DNA from: Planctomycetaceae bacterium
GTDB taxonomy: Bacteria; Planctomycetota; Phycisphaerae; Tepidisphaerales; Tepidisphaeraceae
Length of the DNA stretch: 64,000 nucleotides
NCBI GenBank assembly: GCA_027487775.1
Contig: JAIYCY010000024.1
Location: 62,001 to 126,000, forward strand
Reading direction: 5' to 3'
A program made the position numbers and the translations under genes. Under the pieces are notes generated by a model. That model ran no database searches and was not told the DNA's origin. It was given only the letters and a program-made list of their open reading frames with translations. Shown one piece after another: positions 28,035 through 36,180 of this stretch. Within the stretch, counting starts at the first letter, position 1; each line of letters opens with the position of its first letter.

Positions 28035-29035
28035 AGCGCATCCGTGCCAACGCCTCAAAGTCAGGCGCAAAAGCATCATCCGCCGATCTGCCCGATGATC
28101 CCGATCAGCTCCGCATGAGCCTCGGCGAACATCTGGAAGAACTCCGCCGCAGGCTCGTCCGGGCGCTCTGGGGGTTTGTCCTGGCGTTCGTCATCTGCCT
28201 TGCCTTCGTCAAAGACTATGTCCTGCCCTTCTTCTGCAAACCACTCCTCGATGTCCTGCGAAACTATGACCTGAACACACAACTCTACAGCACCGACGCC
28301 GCCGACACCTTCACGCTCTACCTCCGCGTCAGCGCCATCGCCGCAGCGGTCATCGCCGCGCCGTGGATGCTCTATCAGCTCTGGCAATTCGTCGCCGCAG
28401 GTCTCTATCCGTCCGAACGCCGAACCGTCACACGATACATCCCACTCTCCATCGGCCTGATGATGTCCGGCATCTGCTTCGCCTTCTTCCTCGTCCTGCC
28501 ATGGACACTGCAATTCTTCCTCTACTTCACCGCCGACATCAAACTCCCATCCAGCTTCCAACCCTCAACCTCCACCGAAACCCCCGCCAGCGTCTTCACC
28601 GTCCCCATGCTCACCGCCGACCCCGCAAAACCAAGCGAAGGTCAACTCTGGTTCAACACCACCCAACAACGACTGAAGTTCAGCCTCCATGACGACGTCC
28701 GCATCCTCGCGTTCGGGCCCGCCAATCTCGTCGCACCCATCATCACCATCCCCGGATACGTCAGCCTCGTCCTGGTCATGCTCCTGCTCTTTGCACTCTC
28801 GTTCCAACTCCCCATCGTCGTCATGACCCTCGTCACGCTCGGAATCGTCGATATCGATGAACTCAAGAGCATGCGAAAGGTCGTCTACTTCGTCATGGTC
28901 ATCGCCGCCGCCGTCATCACGCCGGGCGATGTCATCGTCGCAACACTCGCCCTCGTCGTCCCCCTCTGCCTGCTCTACGAACTCGGCATACGACTCTCAC
29001 GCCCGAAACTCGAAGCCGAATCGAACGCCACCTAG
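28031..29035 (+). CDS. tatC: Sec-independent protein translocase TatC
   Basis: The 334-residue membrane protein matches TatC. The N-terminal region has MSLGEHLEELRRRLVRAL with the conserved Glu and Arg that read the twin-arginine signal. YLRVSAIAAAVIAAPWMLYQLWQFVAAGLYPSERR is the conserved TM2-loop-TM3 block. Later helices include FALSFQLPIVVMTLV and AAAVITPGDVIVATLALVVPL. It is longer than the usual ~250 residues because of an insert of roughly 60 residues after about residue 170 (from LPSSFQPSTSTE to LKFSLHDDV), probably on the periplasmic side. It exports folded proteins with TatA/B, which are not in this window. It overlaps htrA by 4 bp. Confidence 0.95.
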
Positions 29036-29228
29036 CCCCACAACTCGAACTCTGCAAAAACAGACCCGCTCACGCTAGGCCACACCATTCCACGTCGGGC
29101 CACATCAGCTCAAGCCCAGTCCGGCGGAAAACGGCCGGCGTGCGGACGACCCGCCTGACAGTGCAGGCTCCGCGAAATCAGATTCAGCGTCCATCCCCCG
29201 AGCGAAAACAAAAACCGCGGCATCAAAT

Positions 29229-30353
29229 TCATTTTCCACCTCGTCTCTCGATCGCTTGCCGACGCCTCGACATCGTCGGGATCGGATGAAACACATAAGC
29301 CTTCCCGCCCGATAGCGATTCGTCCGGCAGATTCGCCCCCGCTAGCGCATCCAACATCTCACCCGCAGACACCCTCCCGAAACGATCCGCAATCATCCGA
29401 TCAACCGCCAACACCTGTCTCCGACCGATCGCCGGGAACACAAAGAGCGACGCAAAGCTGAGCAGCGTCATCGTCGCAATCAACGTCAACACCACCGACG
29501 GCACGTGCGACGCAATCGAATCGCCCATCAATCGAACGATCAAAAACGTCAGACCAATCCCAACGCACAGCGACACAAAACTGATACCCGCACTCTGCAG
29601 CCGATGCAGCTTCGACTGATGAACAAGCTCCCGCGCCACCAACGTCGCCGCCTGCAACGCCGACGCCTCCGACACTGCACGGCTCACCCACACGCGACCA
29701 CGACCCATCCATCCACCCGCCAGCGTCGTCTCCCCCGTGTCGATCACCACCAAACGCGGCACCGGTAATCCGACCTCCGCAAGGCGAGACCCAACATCTC
29801 TCTCCCAATCATCCCCATGCGGCACCACGCTGCCCGCTGGCCTTTCTGGCACCACACATCGAATCAGCACGCCCAACCCCGTCAGCACCATCAATACGAT
29901 CGGCCACGCAGTCGGCAACATCCCCACGATCCACGACGCCACCCCCGCGGTCGCCACAAAGCAAACAAGCCATCGCACCGATTCCAAAATCCCTCGAAAC
30001 GCGATCGCCCGGCTCGGAACCGATGCAGACCCCGTATGCAGCCGATGCGCTGCGTCCAACCTTCGACCCGCTGCGTCCAAAATCCCCTGCCACACCACCA
30101 TCAGCCCACCCAAACACCCGGCCCCAATCACCGCCGCCAACATCCCCCCGCCCAACTTCGTCACAATTCCGCCCAACGTCAGCACCATCACCCCGGCCGA
30201 CATCAACACGCCCACTCCGACCCCCAAAATGCCCAGCCGAAGCCGCGCCCGCTGATAATCCGCACGACTCGTCACCGACACTTCACCAACCCAACCCACC
30301 ACGCCACGTGCGATCGAGTCGGCCTTATCAATTTGATCTGTCAGTTGCGTCAT
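29229..30353 (-). CDS. M48-like membrane protein with degenerate metal site
   Basis: The 374-residue protein has several hydrophobic segments: two near the N-terminus, two around residues 130-175, and two near 270-320. VIDTGETTLAGGWMGRGRVWVSRAV matches the region before the active site in M48/HtpX peptidases. At the HExxH position it reads VARELVHQSKLH, with the first zinc-binding His replaced by Arg. The third-ligand region VDRMIADRF lacks the usual Glu three residues before AD. It is therefore probably an inactive homologue. Starts at 30353 (MTQLTDQ) or 30368 (MFGTEM) are both possible. It converges with tatC. Confidence 0.6.
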   Translation of the reverse strand: MTQLTDQIDKADSIARGVVGWVGEVSVTSRADYQRARLRLGILGVGVGVLMSAGVMVLTLGGIVTKLGGGMLAAVIGAGCLGGLMVVWQGILDAAGRRLDAAHRLHTGSASVPSRAIAFRGILESVRWLVCFVATAGVASWIVGMLPTAWPIVLMVLTGLGVLIRCVVPERPAGSVVPHGDDWERDVGSRLAEVGLPVPRLVVIDTGETTLAGGWMGRGRVWVSRAVSEASALQAATLVARELVHQSKLHRLQSAGISFVSLCVGIGLTFLIVRLMGDSIASHVPSVVLTLIATMTLLSFASLFVFPAIGRRQVLAVDRMIADRFGRVSAGEMLDALAGANLPDESLSGGKAYVFHPIPTMSRRRQAIERRGGK

Positions 30354-30440
30354 TTCAGTACCGAACATTAGGCACAGCCCCGCCGACCGATGAATTGAAC
30401 AATGGTTTTGAAATCTCGATTCAGTCCCAGCACCCATGAA

Positions 30441-30471
30441 AAAGCCCCCGGGACGTTCTCCCGGGGGCTTT
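30441..30471 (-). terminator. Rho-independent terminator of the Bax-inhibitor-like gene
   Basis: AAAGCCCCCGGGA (30441-30453) pairs perfectly over 13 bp with TCCCGGGGGCTTT (30459-30471) around the loop CGTTC. On the minus strand the stem is followed by TTTTT-type sequence. It lies 35 bp past the stop of the gene at 30506-31240, which it should terminate. Confidence 0.9.
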
Positions 30472-30505
30472 ATGATCTCAGACAATCATCAAGCATCATG
30501 ATTGC

Positions 30506-31240
30506 TCATCGACGATCGCCAATGATGCGCAAAATCGCAAGGAAGAGGTTGATGAAGGCAATGTAGAGCGACAACGCACCGACGACCGCCATCCGACCAC
30601 GTTGATCCGCGCTCGCGCCCGACATCGCAAAGTTCTTGAGCTCCTGCGTCTTCCAAATCGTAATCACAGTAAAGACGATCACGATCGCATATGTGATGAT
30701 CCAGCCGAGCAGATCATTCTGAAGGAAAATGTTGACCATTGACGCAATGAACAGCCCGATCGCACAGAAAATCGCGATCATCCCGATCTTCGTCAGATCA
30801 ACCTTGGTCACAAAGCCGATCAGGCTCATCACCGCAAAGCTTCCGCCCGTCAATATGAAGGCCGCCCCGATCGTCGGGCCGGAATAGACCACCCAGATCG
30901 GCGCGATCATCAGACCGATCAGCGACGCATAGAGGAAGAACATCGCCAAACCCGCACCCGCGCTGACCTTCATCGCAACGCGATTCGTCGCAAGCGAAAC
31001 CACAAACGCACCGAGCGCGCCAACCACCGCGATCCAAGGATTCGCGATCATCAGGCCAGGCATGAAAAACGCGATCCCCGCCGACACCGCTGCCGTCACC
31101 GCCAGACCCACCGCCATCCACAAGTAAACAATATGGAAAAACTTCGCCACATCGCCCACACCCGTGTCGGCGTATCCATACTCAAGCTCCATCGCACGCG
31201 CTCGCGCACCGTCCTGCATCGGATTCGGATACTGACTCAT
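30506..31240 (-). CDS. Bax inhibitor-1 / YccA family membrane protein
   Basis: The 244-residue protein has seven hydrophobic segments. It begins MSQYPNPMQDGARARAMELEY, and FFHIVYLWMAVGLAVTAAVSAG opens the membrane part. YASLIGLMIAPIWVVY and AAFILTGGSFAVMSLIGFVTK are characteristic family blocks, and IAFINLFLAILRIIGDRR is the typical C-terminus. Family members are pH-sensitive calcium-leak channels or interact with FtsH, and the role here is not known. The ATG at 31240 follows AGGAGAAG, a good ribosome site, so a longer frame from 31276 is rejected. An inverted repeat at 31282-31304 lies just upstream, and a strong terminator follows. Confidence 0.93.
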   Translation of the reverse strand: MSQYPNPMQDGARARAMELEYGYADTGVGDVAKFFHIVYLWMAVGLAVTAAVSAGIAFFMPGLMIANPWIAVVGALGAFVVSLATNRVAMKVSAGAGLAMFFLYASLIGLMIAPIWVVYSGPTIGAAFILTGGSFAVMSLIGFVTKVDLTKIGMIAIFCAIGLFIASMVNIFLQNDLLGWIITYAIVIVFTVITIWKTQELKNFAMSGASADQRGRMAVVGALSLYIAFINLFLAILRIIGDRR

Positions 31241-31281
31241 CTGCTTCTCCTGTAAAAGAAATGGACTCTCATCCAATCGCT

Positions 31282-31304
31282 CTGACCCGCCCCGGGGCAG
31301 TCAG
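31282..31304 (-). promoter_or_regulatory. Inverted repeat upstream of Bax-inhibitor-like gene
   Basis: CTGAC (31282-31286) pairs with GTCAG (31300-31304) around an inner GC-rich palindrome GCCCCGGGGC. It sits about 40 bp upstream of the start codon and could be an operator or a leader hairpin. The function is unproven. Confidence 0.35.
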
Positions 31305-31408
31305 ACTCCCCACGCTGAAATGAACGCCCCCGAATCTACCCCACGCCATACAAAAAACGCAATCCATTTCTCCCAAGCAAACAGCCCCGATCTCAAGTCA
31401 GTCCTCAT

Positions 31409-33235
31409 TTATGAGCGATTGGTTAAATCCTCCCAACGCGCATAAAGCCGATCAACCTCCGCCTGCTGTTTCGCTGCCGCCTCGTAGGCAGCGTTGGCCT
31501 TCACGTAATCGCTCGATAACAACGGGTCCGCGGTCGCGGCCTGCAGTTCTGCCAGCCTCGACTCGGCGGCGTGGATCGTCTCCTCCATCTTTTCCAGCTC
31601 GCGCTGCTCGTTCCACGTCAGCTTCTTCTTCGCCGCTGTCGATCCCTGCTGCACGCTCGGCACAGACGCTCGATCCGCGCTCGCCTCCTGACGCGCCATC
31701 CGTAAACGCTCCGCCTCCTTGCGGTCGGCCTCGTACTTCGCTCGCTCCCACTGCTCAAGACTCGCAAACGCTCGATGACCACCTCGCCCATCGAGCGACA
31801 AAATGCTCGTACTCAATCGATCCAACAGATATCGATCGTGCGTCACCAACACCACCGCACCCGCGAAATTCTCCAAACTCTCCTCCAACACATCCAGCGT
31901 CGGAATGTCCAGATCATTCGTCGGCTCGTCGAGGATCAACACGTCCGCAGGCACCTGCATCAGCCGCGCAAGCAGAACACGCGCCTGCTCGCCTCCCGAC
32001 AATTCACTCAGCGGCATGTCCAGCTGCTCGTTCCTGAACAAAAACTTCCTCGCCCATCCACTCACGTGCATCGCCTGACCGTTCACCACCAGATTGTCCC
32101 CGCCCGGACTGAGCGCCCGCCGCAATGTCTGCTTTGGATCAAGCTGCTCTCGATGCTGATCGAACACCACCACTTTCAAACTGTCCGCACACACGATCTC
32201 CCCACGATCGGCCTCCAGTCGCCCGGTCAATAGCCCGATCAAAGTCGATTTCCCAGACCCGTTCGGCCCGAGCAATCCAAGCGTGTCCTTCGGCGAAAGC
32301 ACCAGCGACAATCCATCAAACAACTTACGACCACCCATCGACTTCTCAACCGACTTCAATTGAATCAACTTCCGCGTCTGTCGACGCGTCGCATTGAAAT
32401 CAATCTCGGCGGCCTGCTGCTCGGCGTTCCGCGTTCGCAGATCCGCTAGATCCGCAATCATCTCGCCGGCCTTCTCAATACGGCCCTTGGCCTTGGTCGT
32501 CCGAGCCTTCGCACCACGACGCAACCACTCAATCTCCCGCTTCACCGTGCTCGCCAGCGCCTGCTCCCGACTCTTCTGCGCGATCAAAAACTCACTCCGC
32601 TTCTCCACAAAATCGCTATATGTCCCCACATGACTCAAAAACCCTTCCGGATAAACCGTCCCGATCTCAATGATCCGACGACTCACCTCCTCCAAAAACC
32701 GACGATCGTGACTCACAATCAACGTCGCAAAGTCGGCGGCATCGATGAGGTCTTCGAGCCAGTAGATCCCTTCCAGGTCGAGATGGTTCGTCGGCTCGTC
32801 CAGCAGCAGCAATTCCGGCTCACGCGCGATCTGCTTCACAATCGACAAACGCTTCTTCCATCCGCCGGATAATCGCTCTGCCTGCTGATGCTCATCGACA
32901 AACCCCGCTCGCTCCAGAATCCGACCGGCCCGCAAATGCCGCTCATGGTCATCCAGATGCGGATCGATCACGCCCGCCACCGCGTCGATACACGAGAGCC
33001 CCTCGTCAAACCGTTCCTCCTGCGGCACATACCCCACACGCAAGCCCCGACGAAGATTCAGTTCACCCTCATCCGGCTGCTCGAGCCCGGCAAAAATCCG
33101 CAGCAGGGTCGATTTCCCCGAGCCGTTGGCACCGATCAATCCGACGCGCTCGCCCGGCGCGAATCCGAGCGTGATGCCCTGAAACAAGAGCCGCGGACCG
33201 AACCATTTGCTGAGATTTCGTCCCGTCAGAAGCAT
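31409..33235 (-). CDS. uup: ABC-F ATPase, Uup-like
   Basis: The 608-residue soluble protein has two ABC cassettes. The first has GANGSGKSTLLRIFAG, the signature RLSGGWKKRLSI and LLLDEPTNHLDLEGI. The second has GPNGSGKSTLIGLLTG, LSGGEQARVLLARLM and LILDEPTNDLDIPTL. The ABC-F linker with Arg/Lys-rich helices (EIEWLRRGAKARTTKAKGRI) lies between them. The C-terminal tail (KKLTWNEQRELEKMEETIHAAESRLAELQ) is the coiled-coil domain typical of Uup. ABC-F proteins act on ribosomes or nucleic acids rather than in transport. The ATG at 33235 (MLLTGRNLSKWFG) is the family start, and 31 extra codons upstream look spurious. Confidence 0.94.
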   Translation of the reverse strand: MLLTGRNLSKWFGPRLLFQGITLGFAPGERVGLIGANGSGKSTLLRIFAGLEQPDEGELNLRRGLRVGYVPQEERFDEGLSCIDAVAGVIDPHLDDHERHLRAGRILERAGFVDEHQQAERLSGGWKKRLSIVKQIAREPELLLLDEPTNHLDLEGIYWLEDLIDAADFATLIVSHDRRFLEEVSRRIIEIGTVYPEGFLSHVGTYSDFVEKRSEFLIAQKSREQALASTVKREIEWLRRGAKARTTKAKGRIEKAGEMIADLADLRTRNAEQQAAEIDFNATRRQTRKLIQLKSVEKSMGGRKLFDGLSLVLSPKDTLGLLGPNGSGKSTLIGLLTGRLEADRGEIVCADSLKVVVFDQHREQLDPKQTLRRALSPGGDNLVVNGQAMHVSGWARKFLFRNEQLDMPLSELSGGEQARVLLARLMQVPADVLILDEPTNDLDIPTLDVLEESLENFAGAVVLVTHDRYLLDRLSTSILSLDGRGGHRAFASLEQWERAKYEADRKEAERLRMARQEASADRASVPSVQQGSTAAKKKLTWNEQRELEKMEETIHAAESRLAELQAATADPLLSSDYVKANAAYEAAAKQQAEVDRLYARWEDLTNRS

Positions 33236-33296
33236 GGGACGCACGAGGATAGACACTTTCCGGCAAAGCGACAGACCGGGCGTGAAGAGGGGCGAT

Positions 33297-34718
33297 TCAC
33301 GGCAATCGACGACCACACCGTCCGCCACGACGGATCATGAGCACGGCAGCACCGAGACACCCTGACAGCACCACCGGCTCAGGCACGACTGCTTGCGCGA
33401 GCAGCCAATCGCTCATGAACGATTCGCCTGCGTTGGACAACTCCGCCTGATCCGATATCGAAAGCGCGAGATTGTAATTCCTCGACAGGGCGAGCAGATC
33501 CGTGAAGTCGACGCGCCCGTCGCCGCTGAAATCGCCTTCCGACCAAAGCCTGTTCAAGCGATTGTAGTTTCGGGCCAGCGCAAGTAGGTCAGTGAAATCG
33601 ACGCGTCCGTCTGCATTGGCATCGCCTTGTAGAAGCGGGTTTTCGACTGCGTTCAGGATCGACTCGTGCATCGCGTCGGCGAGATCGACGATCAGACCGA
33701 ACGACGAGACATCCGTGGAGAAGGCAAACGCCAGGCCGTGCGAGCGATCGATCCACGCGTGGAAACCTCTTGCCCCGCCCGCCAGCGCATCGACGGTGTT
33801 CGTGCCGATTCGGTCAAGTTGATCGATCCACGCGCCGATGCCGTAGCGGTTGTTATCGACGGACGGCGGAGTGTTGATGATGGTCTGCGTGTCGTTGGTT
33901 TGCCTCGTGGTCATCGCGGCGACTGAGGCGGGTTGTAGAACGACGTTGCCCGTGCTGCGATCGATGCCGTTGTTGAGGAGCATGTCCATGAAGCGGGCGA
34001 AGTCGGTGGCAGTCGATTCGATCCCGCCGGCCACGCGTGGGTTGCTGTCGCTCGCGAGCACGAATCGCGTATCGGTCAGTTGCATCGGCTCCACAATCCG
34101 CTCGTTGAAGAAATCGACATAGGTCGATTGCGCCGCCGCCTCCAGTGCAGCGCCCGCCGCCTGCATGGACAATCCGCCGTAGGCGAACTTCGAGCCCGGC
34201 GGTCCCGATGCGAGTGGCTGCTGCGCGATCAGATTCGCCGACTGCTGCAACGTGATGACGGGATTGAGAAGCGCTGAGTTGGTGTCCGCGGTGGAGATGC
34301 CCGAAGTGTGGCTGAACGCCTGACGAATCGTGATGTCGCGCTTCTGGGGTTGATTAAACGACGGCAGAAAATCCGCGAGCTTCGCATCCAGCGAAAACCC
34401 CGAACCCGCTACCTCCGTCCCCGCCATGATCAAGGCGCCGCTCATCGTCTTGGTGCTGCTATCAGAATTGGCGGGTCGATCGAGCGACCAAGTGCCAAAG
34501 CTCTGGTGATAGACCGGCACGCCGTCACGCAAGAGTCGCATGTCGAATCCGCGCACCGGACTCGGCACCCCCACGCCCGCCTGCGCGTTGCGGGCGAGTT
34601 GCGTCAGCGGATCGAAGTTAAAACCGAGCTGCTCCGCCCGCGCCGAACCCGCACTCCACGGAAAGGCCCAACACGAAACCCCCACCAGCGTCATGATCAT
34701 GCAGCGGCCGATTCTCAT
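33297..34718 (-). CDS. Secreted beta-lactamase-fold serine hydrolase with dockerin-like and PEP-CTERM modules
   Basis: The 473-residue protein has a signal peptide (MRIGRCMIMTLVGVSCWAFP). The serine-hydrolase domain shows SSTKTMSGALIM (SxxK), FSHTSGIS, KFAYGGLSMQ at the YxN position (here Tyr-Gly-Gly) and ARGFHAWID near the KTG/HxG position. It thus resembles class C beta-lactamases/DD-peptidases and related esterases. Residues about 375-425 hold two EF-hand-like loops (GDANADGRVDFTDLLALARNYN type). The C-terminus VVPEP, a hydrophobic stretch and an Arg cluster form a PEP-CTERM sorting signal. The ATG at 34718 was chosen over 34745 because the shorter N-terminus is a cleaner signal peptide. 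No exosortase is in the window. Confidence 0.85.
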   Translation of the reverse strand: MRIGRCMIMTLVGVSCWAFPWSAGSARAEQLGFNFDPLTQLARNAQAGVGVPSPVRGFDMRLLRDGVPVYHQSFGTWSLDRPANSDSSTKTMSGALIMAGTEVAGSGFSLDAKLADFLPSFNQPQKRDITIRQAFSHTSGISTADTNSALLNPVITLQQSANLIAQQPLASGPPGSKFAYGGLSMQAAGAALEAAAQSTYVDFFNERIVEPMQLTDTRFVLASDSNPRVAGGIESTATDFARFMDMLLNNGIDRSTGNVVLQPASVAAMTTRQTNDTQTIINTPPSVDNNRYGIGAWIDQLDRIGTNTVDALAGGARGFHAWIDRSHGLAFAFSTDVSSFGLIVDLADAMHESILNAVENPLLQGDANADGRVDFTDLLALARNYNRLNRLWSEGDFSGDGRVDFTDLLALSRNYNLALSISDQAELSNAGESFMSDWLLAQAVVPEPVVLSGCLGAAVLMIRRGGRCGRRLP

Positions 34719-34799
34719 GCCCCTACAACGTAGCGAACGGACCATTTATTGCGACACAATTCCACACCACTTGTGCCCCAATCAGAATGCAAGGCCCCT

Positions 34800-36050
34800 C
34801 TACATCGCCCGGCCCGATGAGCTTCGACGCTTGCGGCCGAGGAGGAGGGCCGTGCCGGTGAGAAGTGAGATCGTCACGGGTTCGGGCACGAGAGCGGTGG
34901 CGCGGAGCCAATCGTTCATGAAGGCCTCCCCGCCGACGCCTGAAAGCGCAGATGCGTTCGTGGGCGAAAGGCTGATGTTGTAGTTTCGGGCCAGTGCGAG
35001 CAGGTCGGCGAAGCCGACGTTGCCGTCGTAGTCGAAATCGCCGTGAATCCATGATCTTCCCGTAAGGTTGTAGTTTCGTGCCAGAGCGGTGAGGTCAGAG
35101 AAATCGATGTCACCATCGGCATCCGCATCGCCGGGCGTGTGGGTGAAGTGTTGGTTGAGGAACTGCAGGCCGATGCCCGTTTCGAACATCCGTTTTCCGT
35201 CATGGCCGATGCCGGGCACAACCTCCAGAGGGATGTTGGCAACCCCGAGCGGCATGAGAATGTTATTGAGGTACTGGTTGTACGACTGGTTTACGTTGAG
35301 GAGCGTGTCGTTACCGCCAATGAGCATTCGGAACCTGACGTTCAGCCCCGCGATGGTCTGGGCGTTTAGGAGTGTCTGGTCGTAGACGCTGTAGGGTGTG
35401 AAGTTCGTCTCGACCGAGTTGTACATCGGGACCTTGGCATTGGGTTGCAGTCGCGCCCAGTTTTGATAGGCCCCGCTGTATCCCACGCCCGCGCTGAAAA
35501 GGTCCGGGCGCTTGGTCGCGTACATCATCGCTCCGAACCCCCCCATGCTGAATCCCTGGACGGCACGGAAACGCCTGTCGCCTACCGTTCGATAGTTGGC
35601 GTCGACGTAGGGCAACACTTCTTCGATGACGTTGCTATACACCTGCTTGTGTCCGTCGAACGCGTCACCCCAGAAACTGGCAGACTGCGGACTCGTCTGT
35701 CCGTCGCCGAAGACATAGATCATCGGCTGAACGGACCCGGCACGGATCGCCGCGTCGAGGTACGGAATGATCTGTTGATTGCCCCGATTGATCGAACTGC
35801 CGCCGATGCCATGCAGATCGAGCACCATCGGGTAGGCCCGCGCGGAGGTCGCGTAGTCGGGCGGGGTGTAAACTACAAAGTTCACGTTCCTGCCGTTCGA
35901 CGGACTGTAGAGCGAGACCGTCTGACTTCCCGCGCGGGCGACGGACGAAACCCCCGCGAAAACAACGGCGAACACGACGAAAGCGATACCCGCAGCCGTA
36001 CGCGAATGTGTCGTCATCCGTGCTCGAAGACGCGAAACAGTAATCCTCAT
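34800..36050 (-). CDS. Secreted CE1/esterase-D-like hydrolase with dockerin-like and PEP-CTERM modules
   Basis: The 416-residue protein has a signal peptide (GIAFVVFAVVFAGVSSVARA). The alpha/beta-hydrolase domain shows PMVLDLHGIGGS (oxyanion region), VQGFSMGGFGAMM with the nucleophile Ser, IGGNDTLL with the Asp and GIGHDGKRM with the His. This resembles the esterase/feruloyl-esterase (CE1) group, so a cell-surface carbohydrate esterase is plausible. Two EF-hand-like loops follow (DADADGDIDFSDLTALARNYN and DYDGNVGFADLLALARNYN). The tail LVPEP, hydrophobic stretch and RKRR make a PEP-CTERM signal. It lies in a same-strand run with three other PEP-CTERM genes, but gaps of 80-130 bp do not prove an operon. 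Confidence 0.86.
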   Translation of the reverse strand: MRITVSRLRARMTTHSRTAAGIAFVVFAVVFAGVSSVARAGSQTVSLYSPSNGRNVNFVVYTPPDYATSARAYPMVLDLHGIGGSSINRGNQQIIPYLDAAIRAGSVQPMIYVFGDGQTSPQSASFWGDAFDGHKQVYSNVIEEVLPYVDANYRTVGDRRFRAVQGFSMGGFGAMMYATKRPDLFSAGVGYSGAYQNWARLQPNAKVPMYNSVETNFTPYSVYDQTLLNAQTIAGLNVRFRMLIGGNDTLLNVNQSYNQYLNNILMPLGVANIPLEVVPGIGHDGKRMFETGIGLQFLNQHFTHTPGDADADGDIDFSDLTALARNYNLTGRSWIHGDFDYDGNVGFADLLALARNYNISLSPTNASALSGVGGEAFMNDWLRATALVPEPVTISLLTGTALLLGRKRRSSSGRAM

Positions 36051-36180
36051 GCGATCAGAACGCTTCAGACAAATCGATTATTGCAGCCGGCTTGCTTGGG
36101 GCATGTCTGAACTTGTCCGGGGGGTGAAACGTGATGGCCTTTATGGGCGTGCCCGTTGTTGAGCATCGGATCCTCAGGCG

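Noticed and set aside
29036-29228. Terminator between convergent tatC and the M48-like gene
   Set aside because: A short GC-rich inverted repeat near 29121-29142 has no T-run on either strand.
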